Made by a program: the position numbers and the translations under genes. Under the pieces are notes generated by a model that saw only the letters and a program-made list of their open reading frames with translations, made no database searches and was not told the DNA's origin. A stretch of DNA of 64,000 bases from Theristus sp. LFF4_11 (Eukaryota; Nematoda; Chromadorea; Monhysterida; Xyalidae): NCBI GenBank assembly GCA_030248135.1, contig JASANC010002162.1, positions 1 through 64,000 of the forward strand, read 5' to 3'. Below, piece after piece: positions 57,247 to 64,000 of the stretch. Each line of letters opens with the position of its first letter. The stretch's first letter is position 1.

Positions 57247-57417
57247 ATGTCGAATTCAGGAAAGTTCAAGATCCCTATTCACCCAAGCAATCGCACACGT
57301 GTCGATCCATCGAATCAAGCTGCTGTGTTGGCGAAAAGGAAAGCGATGTCGCCAACCAACAATCAGGGCCGGGACGCCGCCAAACGGCACAATAACAAAG
57401 TTGGTAACAATAAGTAG
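57247..57417 (+). CDS. small basic protein of 56 residues, hypothetical
   Basis: The ORF from the ATG at 57247 encodes a hydrophilic basic peptide (MSNSGKFKIPIHPSNRTRV, DPSNQAAVLAKRKAMSP, TNNQGRDAAKRHNN). Its repeated Asn-rich HPSN/DPSNQAA/SPTNNQG motifs are reminiscent of small Asn/Ala-rich proteins seen in several invertebrates, but I cannot name a family. An acceptor-like TTTTGAAG precedes it by 15 bp. Codon use looks protein-like compared with the surrounding AT-rich DNA. It could be the last exon of a longer plus-strand gene. Confidence 0.4.
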   Translation: MSNSGKFKIPIHPSNRTRVDPSNQAAVLAKRKAMSPTNNQGRDAAKRHNNKVGNNK

Positions 57418-59014
57418 AACGTTTTTGCTTTTTTGCTTTTATGTTCCACACTGTTATTGATGTTTTGTTGTATTTTATGTTTATTTTGCCTCTATTAAGA
57501 ATTTTCAACTAAGCCTTTTTATTGAGTTTTTGGGCAATGGGCACAACTGAAGAGACCACCATTGCTCGGCGTCTTGTGCTTAGGTCGAAACGCCATGTTT
57601 TGTTGGGTTTTTATTTGGTTAGATTGCACAGTTTTTTTAAAACAATTTCAGTTGTGTAATACAAACATGCTACCCACAAAACTCGTTAAAAATAACACCA
57701 GGAGCTACGTTATGCAAAACATTCAAAATAAACCAACAAAATCTACTGACAATAATTGACTTAGACGTGGTTTGCTACAACTTGCGCGACAAAATTCTGT
57801 AAAGTGAGCAAAAAAAACAAAAACATTGCAACAATTATTATGGTAATTTTCTCCTACCTATATTTTTTCAAGTAGACCAAAAACAGCATGAAAAACAATA
57901 TAAGCGCTTGGTTGTCTAAACGTCTACCCGATATTTTCATCAGAATTTTCAACAACGAAAGGATAAAAAACCAATAAATCAAGCCAGACTACTTTTTTAA
58001 ACAGAAAACCGCCAATAACGTAATCGAAACCGGTAGCAATCAAAAAAAAGCTAAACACTGAAATGTTTCTGCAAGATGTGAATACGAGAGAACAGTCGCA
58101 AAAAACGTGGAACAAAGGAAACAAGATGAGTGAGAAGAAGATAATAAATATGGTGCAACGCTGGGCTGCTGGCACGCGACGTATTTCAGAACAGAAAAAA
58201 AGAAAAAAGGCTGCACCGATTTTATGCGAAATATTTTCTCAAACCACAAACAAATGAAATACCATCTCACATTGCCAACCAGCCGCTCACCACCAAGTAC
58301 TCACAAAGATCTCCGCTCTTTTTTTGAAATTATCGTGTTTTTTTTCATCGCGACTAGATTAAAAAATCTACCAATTACCACGCTTACGAACAAACAAAAC
58401 ACATACGAAATCACATGCAGATTGATCAGCTTGTTATCTGCAATAGAACTTTGAAAAAAAAACGTCAGCACAAAAAGAAAATGATTTAATGGAGAATAAA
58501 AAATGGTGAACCACATCATAAATGCCACAAACAAAAAAACAACAACTTCCACGGAAACCAGAAAAGAAAACATAAATCACATCCCAAACATGAAGCATTG
58601 GCCAGGAATCGAACCCTGTAGAGTGCAGCCATAGTTGGGTTCACAAGAAAAAAAAATCTGCTTGTTGTTTGCACGGCCGCACTGACTAAAAATCTATCAG
58701 CTGAAAACTGAAGTCAGCACGGTTTCAGGAAAATGAACAAAAATCAAAATCACCGAAAACTCAGAACTCCTGGTGGAAGAAAAACAAAGAGCGAAATCGA
58801 AACGAACACTAAAAAACAGACAAAAACATCCAACATAACCGCAGTCACGATGCAAGCAGGCACAACAATACAGCTACTACTGGTGCTACTGCGCACGAAC
58901 AAGACACAGAAAACGGTTAATAAAAAACTTGGTTGAAGTCTCGACTAAACACATAAATCGCTGAATGACTTTATGCGAACTGATTGTTTGAAGGTGCTGC
59001 GATTGCTTGCGTGC
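57418..59014. other. AT-rich spacer between the small ORF and the glycogen phosphorylase 3' end
   Basis: It is A-rich with short ORFs only. On the minus strand near 58593-58635 the motif GGTTCGATTCC resembles a tRNA B box, but no complete cloverleaf forms. The ORF 58733-58936 is low-complexity (Lys, Asn, Thr). The glycogen phosphorylase 3' UTR and any HNF4 first exon may lie here. Confidence 0.4.
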
Positions 59015-62000
59015 TCATTTGTCGGCCGCCGTGTCTGGCGGGCCCTCGTGTGGCGCTGGCAGTTTGATTGTGTTTGGCTCCATGCCTGCAAAATTCAGAG
59101 AGTGTGAAACACTAACTTGCAATATTGACAGCAAACCGTGCGAATGGCTGTTGACTCAGTTGCTGCACAAAGTCGCAATGCACTCTGTGATGTCGCACTG
59201 TACTGTTGCACTGTCACAAACACACAACGCACGCGTACGCATGAGATGCCACGTGCGGTAATACCGCGTGTGTGTGCCTGTGCGTTTGTTTGTGGCCGTG
59301 TCGTGCGACAGTAGTGCACGCTCGTCAACACTAGAGAACTTCACATGGAAATATATCTATACGAGCGCAGAACGGAAATCGAGTCTGCTAAATATTGCAG
59401 CTCGCAACAACTCAGGTTTTTTTATGACAAAAGCAAGCCGGAAAAACGAACCCCAGATTTCACGGGCATACTCGGCGATCGTGCGATCCGAGCTGAACTT
59501 GCCGCTGCTGGCGATGTTCATCAGCGCCATCTTCAGCCATTTCTCTTGGTTCTGACCGTTTGAAAGCAATTTATAAGAACACCAACGTCTGGGCCTCTGG
59601 GGTACACACAGTCTAACTCAAAAATATATCCAACTAGCTGATTGTATGATGGATTGCTGTGGAGGCGGAGTTTGGTTTGCACAGCAATGCATGCATGACC
59701 AACCAATCAACTAGCTGGATATGTTATAGAGTTAGACTGTAGTTTTAAATCAGTTTAGTTTTATTTATCACGGGTATACGCATGGATGGAATGCACAAAA
59801 GTAATCCAGAGTGATACAGACCAACCAGAGTTTGGCTGCAAAACTTCCGCACACTACATTGTTTCGGTAGTCACTTTGTATTTCGTGCGGTATTGAAAGA
59901 AAACCCCATGCAAAAACTTACCATGTATGTTGCTGACACTTCATCTTGACATTTGACGTACGAATCGAAGTCGGCCGCAACGAGAAATCTAAATCACACG
60001 AAAGGATGTTCTCCTGTTTCCACGCATAAAAACAGCCAAAAGCTACTACTCAGTATTCAAGTGCGAAAAAGTAGGATTCGTTACTCTGATGAACAACAGA
60101 ATGAGTTGAAAATGAAATTTTACACCAGTTTGTGAAACACATGTCAAAACACGGCCACGGTACGCTGGTACACGTCTGTAATGCGGAGCATGGTGACAAC
60201 CATACTGCACATGATGACGTCATCTGCGTCCGCATACACTAACCGATCGTGATGGCGAATCAGATTGACGAGATCCTTGAATAGATCCGGCTCGTTCGGA
60301 CTGAAGAAGCCCTGCTCGATCAGGTCTAGCGCCTGCTTCAGCTCCGGACTCTTGTTGATGAACTCTTGCGCGTTGTAACTGTGCACAATTGAATATATAC
60401 ATGGCATGCCCGCGCGACGGTCTGGGGCACCGATGTGCGCAGCCCACGAACCGGTGTGCAGCCCGCAAGAACAAACGTTGCGAGCTTTGCTTCATTGCAC
60501 CGGCTGCCTTGCAAATGGTGCAGAGCCATAAAAATGGTGCATAGCCCTCAAGATGGTGCCCAGCCCTCAAACCGGTGTCGCCAAAATGGCAGCGCAAAAA
60601 TTTCTTGCCGGCTGCACACCGGTTTTGTGAGCTGCGCACATTGAAAGCTCACCCGCGCGACTGTAACGCCTCGACCTCGTCGACAGTCATGCCGAAGATG
60701 AAGATGTTCTCGTGGCCCATCTCCTCGGCCATCTCAACGTTGGCGCCGTCCAGTGTGCCGATCGTCAGTGCACCGTTCAACTGAACACCGTGCAAAAAAC
60801 ACATTCGTGCTATTATCAATGTTTTCGATTCTGCGACTCAATCAATGCGCTTGCAGACGTGAAAGAACATTAGTTTCAATTCTTTATGCGGCAATTCAAA
60901 ACCGTCTTCGGGGGACTCGGATCACTTTGCAAATTTTGAATTCTCACATCAGGCATAAAAATGTTCGCTTATCTATGCGCGCATTGAGTCCACGTATGGA
61001 CAAGCAATTGGTCGATGCTTGTTGGCTGCAATCAACCACACCCAAAAGCAATGCGCACCTGGAATTTCATATTGCCCGTGCCGGAAGCCTCCGTGCCAGC
61101 GGTGCTAATCTGCTCGGACAGGTCAGCCGCCGGAATGATCTTCTCAGCGAGCGTCACACGGTAGTTCTCGAGGAAGATCACCTGAAAATGTATACAGTCT
61201 ACTCAATAACATATCCAACTGGCCGATTGGTTGGTGATCCCGTGGTTGCACGCATTCTGTGCATGAATTGCTGCGCGACGCTGAGTTTGGTTTGCACAGA
61301 ATGCATGCGTGCACGTGACCACCAACCAATCAGCTGATTCCCTATAATTTACAGTTCGACTGTATACCAAAATGTTAACAAAAAATACGAACACTTCTGT
61401 TGAGAATACAAAAACCGACTAAACGCTGACAAGAGTGGCCACCACGACATCGAGCAAAATTTATCACCGCTCAAGGCCTGGGTGGTAGCGCGTTAAGACT
61501 CGTTGTCTGTGCGTTCGGGGGGATCGAGCCCCGCCGAGAGGTATATCGGCACTTAATGACAGAGAAAAACTCTATGTGCGCCCTGTAAACGGTTCTGTGT
61601 AAACGGCTTTCTGGGTATGCCCTAGCTAAAAAAAACATCACCTAAATTACTGTTCGTTCAATCTAAACACTGATTGCGCAATAACCTTCAGTTTGTCGCC
61701 GACGATCGCGTCATGATTGACAACGTCGGCGATGGACGTGATCAGACGGATGATCTTCTTCGCGACGTGGTAGCCCGGCGCTGCCTGACACAATCAATAA
61801 TCGCATTCGCATTGCTTGCGCTGCATTTTGTCTACCAATAAGTGACGTTGAAAATGGAAACTTTCCGTTGTTTGGCCTTGTTCAAATTGAAAACGCGTAC
61901 TGCTCGCTATGGTCAAGATACACTTCGTCGCTGGTGTTGACAGTAAGCCAACCAGCAACAATACGCCCATTATTGTGGCACAACACGCAGCGCCGCCACG

Positions 62001-63840
62001 AAACGTGGCGCCGTCTGCCACAGTGTCAATGTTTGACGTTTCAGATCTGTCTGTGGTCAAACACTGTCGGCCGTTCTGCCGTCGCTGTGGCGAGTGAGCG
62101 GGCACCGCGGTTGTGCGTATAACTGGCGGAACCGCAAACCAGCGGACTGCATGTATTTTTATTTACCTTTCCGCCGACCATGATTGTGCGCGGCACGAAC
62201 GGCTTCGACGGATTGCGCTTGATGCGATTGTACAGCGTCACCATGTGCAACGCGTTCAACAGTTGCCGCTTGTATTCGTGGATGCGTTTCACCTGCACAT
62301 GCGAAATGACCGACACGGCTCTGGTTTGCGTTTTGCCAGCGTTTGTGTGTTTTTTGCATTGCGATTTTGTGTGCGAATCAAAACACTGACAACCATACTC
62401 AGTCAATGAACACACCTGCAGATCGAAGATTCCAGCGGAGTTCACGTCAACCTTGTACTCTTGCGAGAGCCATTGGGCGGCGCGCATTTTGTTCTCCTGT
62501 GCAAAAAAAATTGTTGATCGACAATTGGTCGTTCAACTTTTCCATCTTTTTTAGTTCTGCGACTAGTGCGTTTGCAGACGAGAAGGGAACCTAATTTCAT
62601 AATTTCATTTAATTTTTGTGGTAGTTCAAAATAGCCAAGTTGTCGTCCGGTCGAATTTCGGGGACCCAAGTCACTGCGTCAATTTGAATGCCCACGTCGC
62701 ATGAAATTGCTCACATATCCATGCGCGTATCGAGTCGCAGTACCATAAGAAAAGATAACAAATGTCAAATTCCAATATCACAACGTTCGTTGAACACACA
62801 CACACACACACACCTACCTGTTTGACGCGCGCGATCTGTTGCAGCAGCTGATTGTCATTGATAGATTCTTTCAGTTTGGCCAATTGAGACAGATCCGTCA
62901 CCCAACCATCGCCAATACGCTGTAAAAATAACGAGACACACAAATAGTCTGTTTGTCTAAACCTGTCACCTAAACAGAGCCCGCGAGAGAAGAATGGGGC
63001 CGGGTTGGAAAGAAGATAACACTGAATAGGGCCGGGTTGGAAAGAAGATAACACTTAACCACAAATTTAACATCAAATGCAACGCTATGATTGACTGCAT
63101 CAGCAACAGAAATCAATGACTGATTTGTGCGTGTCTGACGCGCACCTCACAAAGAACATCGGCCAACGATGGATTACTGAGCATCAGCCACCGGCGCGGT
63201 GTGATGCCGTTCGTCTTGTTCTGGAATCGCTCCGGGAACATCTCGTAGAACACTTTGAAGCTGCAAAAATTTATAAAAAAGGTGTCGCAAACGTCGCCGT
63301 CGGCGTCGTGTTCACCGCAGCAAAAAGAAGCATACTGAGCTCGTTTTTCCAGACTTCAAATGTAATCAATTTGACGTTTTGGTGCGGTGTGGTGTGGCAA
63401 TCAACGACAATAGTCAATAGTATACACTCGGACTAGCTCATTGGCTTTGTGAATTGTGCCCAGCTTTGCTGGTCCGGAAACTGGGTTTCCTAGCGCTCGT
63501 GCACATGCCTGACACTTACAGTGTGTCGAATGAATCACAGGTAATCAACTAACAGACCATATTTGAACTGGACTCACTCACTGGTCCTGTGCAGCGCCGC
63601 AGCCAATCAGCATGCGACATTCAAACGCTAGAAACGCTGTGTTGTGCAGTTGCGTTACTGTGCGCGGGCTACGTACGTGTGCTTCTTGAGCAGCTCCGAG
63701 TGCAACGCGGCGACGCCGTTGATGGCGTGCGATGCGACGATACAGAGGCGCGCCATGTTGATCGACTTGTCGCCGCCCTCCATCACGACCGACAGTTCGC
63801 GCATTCGATCGAAGTCGCCCGGCCAGCGCGCGGCCACCTC
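59015..63840 (-). CDS. glycogen phosphorylase, C-terminal half (gene continues beyond the window)
   Basis: Twelve exons were placed on the minus strand: 63677-63840, 63146-63260, 62818-62919, 62416-62496, 62167-62292, 61686-61784, 61059-61181, 60653-60780, 60244-60378, 59922-59988, 59452-59551 and 59015-59085. All junctions are GT-AG and all phases match, giving 436 residues plus stop. Landmarks include [48 protein letters not shown], the pyridoxal-phosphate lysine in [28 protein letters not shown] and [24 protein letters not shown] residues before the C-terminus [13 protein letters not shown]. The enzyme releases glucose-1-phosphate from glycogen in the cytosol. The N-terminal half, with the phosphorylation site, is outside the window; the region 63841-64000 is intron. 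A Gln follows GNMKF where animal enzymes usually have Met. Confidence 0.96.
59608..59741. mobile_element. short TA-type MITE in a glycogen phosphorylase intron
   Basis: ACAGTCTAACTC and GAGTTAGACTGT are perfect inverted ends, with arms TATCCAACTAGCTGATTG and CAATCAACTAGCTGGATATG around GGAGGCGGAGTTTGGTTTGC. Confidence 0.85.
60434..60641. mobile_element. MITE filling a glycogen phosphorylase intron
   Basis: Inverted arms TGTGCGCAGCCCACGAACCG and GTTTTGTGAGCTGCGCACA continue through GTGTGCAGCCCGCAAGAA and TTCTTGCCGGCTGCACAC. The element occupies about 208 of the 274 intron bases. Confidence 0.7.
60826..60985. mobile_element. MITE (CTCAATGCGCGCATAGA family) in a glycogen phosphorylase intron
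   Basis: TTCTGCGACTCAATCAATGC at the left and CTATGCGCGCATTGAGTCC at the right, with GCGGCAATTCAAAACCG in the middle. Confidence 0.7.
61193..61364. mobile_element. short TA-type MITE 9 bp from a glycogen phosphorylase acceptor site
   Basis: TACAGTCTACTC and CAGTTCGACTGTA are inverted ends, each flanked by TA. Arms CCAACTGGCCGATTGGTTGG and CCAACCAATCAGCTGATTCC. The acceptor of the exon 61059-61181 occupies 61182-61184, so only about 8 bp separate the MITE from the splice site. Confidence 0.85.
61462..61650 (+). mobile_element. tRNA-derived SINE (GGCACTTAATGACA family) in a glycogen phosphorylase intron
   Basis: It shares GGCCTGGGTGGTAGCGCGTT, GGATCGAGCCCCGCCGAG and CGGCACTTAATGACAG with the copy at 48208-48400. 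It ends close to the donor of the upstream exon at 61686. Confidence 0.75.
62548..62752. mobile_element. MITE (CTCAATGCGCGCATAGA family) in a glycogen phosphorylase intron
   Basis: GTTCTGCGACTAGTGCGTTT at the left and CCATGCGCGTATCGAGTCGC at the right are inverted; the middle contains GTAGTTCAAAATAGCC and AAGTCACTGCG. Confidence 0.65.
62960..63058. repeat. 33-bp direct duplication in a glycogen phosphorylase intron
   Basis: GGGCCGGGTTGGAAAGAAGA followed by TAACACT occurs twice in succession (about 62997 and 63030). It is short and non-coding. A CA dinucleotide run (62794-62812) lies next to the neighbouring donor site. Confidence 0.8.
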
Positions 63841-64000
63841 CTGAGAGTCGGCAGAACCGGGCAGAACGTGAGCATGTGTTTTGCGAAGAGACACGACTGC
63901 GAGCGCTGATTTCGATCGAATGTCGCACACACACACAAGAGCTGCCAATAAAACACACCGACGTTATGCAAAAAAGGCAAGTGTTACATTTGTGTGCGAC

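Noticed and set aside
58590..58660. Possible tRNA on the minus strand (GGTTCGATTCC motif)
   Set aside because: Only a T-arm-like segment is visible; no matching acceptor stem, D-arm or 7-base anticodon loop can be drawn.
1..64000. CRISPR array, bacterial operon or phage-defence island
   Set aside because: The regular repeats have no unique spacers of constant length, no cas-like genes are present, and the confirmed genes are all split metazoan genes.

Overview
This is a stretch of animal (metazoan) nuclear DNA. The reasons are split genes with GT-AG introns, an HNF4-type nuclear receptor, a glycogen phosphorylase, an mLST8/LST8 WD40 protein and a membrane-anchored retinol-dehydrogenase-like SDR, all embedded in a dense bed of non-autonomous DNA transposons and tRNA-derived SINEs. 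No bacterial operons, phage genes, CRISPR arrays or rRNA genes were seen. I cannot place the phylum; protein similarity and repeats suggest an invertebrate. All homology calls come from recalling the families, not from a search.

Layout. 1-2.4 kb: two arrays of a ~150-bp tandem repeat around an inverted repeat. 2.98-3.53 kb: a broken second copy of the 3' end of the RDH gene located at 20 kb. 5.1-6.1 kb: a 31-bp minisatellite. 6.86-8.51 kb: a hAT-like element with an 8-bp target duplication. 11.2-17.3 kb (+): a four-exon secreted cysteine-rich (sushi-like) protein with a 4.8-kb transposon-filled intron. 19.9-27.5 kb (-): a complete five-exon RDH-like SDR. 27.6-33.1 kb: three-deep nested transposons. 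35.65-45.84 kb (+): complete six-exon mLST8, with one probable GC-AG intron and two introns made almost wholly of palindromic transposons. 46.3-48.6 kb (-): two neighbouring secreted Thr-rich paralogues. 49.9-50.85 kb (-): a small two-TM protein. 52.2-55.6 kb (-): HNF4 from the DNA-binding domain to AF-2. 56.5-57.4 kb (+): a reverse-transcriptase remnant and a small ORF. 59.0-63.84 kb (-): the C-terminal half (12 exons) of glycogen phosphorylase, whose 5' half lies beyond the window edge.

The known genes all touch energy and nutrient metabolism (TORC signalling, glycogen breakdown, HNF4, retinoid/lipid SDR), but nothing in the sequence shows they are co-regulated; this is probably chance neighbourhood. 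The most striking property of the window is how transposon structure and gene structure interlock. Element ends lie 10-45 bp from several 3' splice sites, elements sit 69-73 bp from two start codons, and at least five insertions keep perfect target-site duplications that allow their order to be read. I did not identify a clearly novel enzymatic or defence system. The best candidates for undescribed biology are the secreted paralogue pair, the secreted sushi-like protein, and the palindromic elements with outward- and inward-facing TATA motifs.
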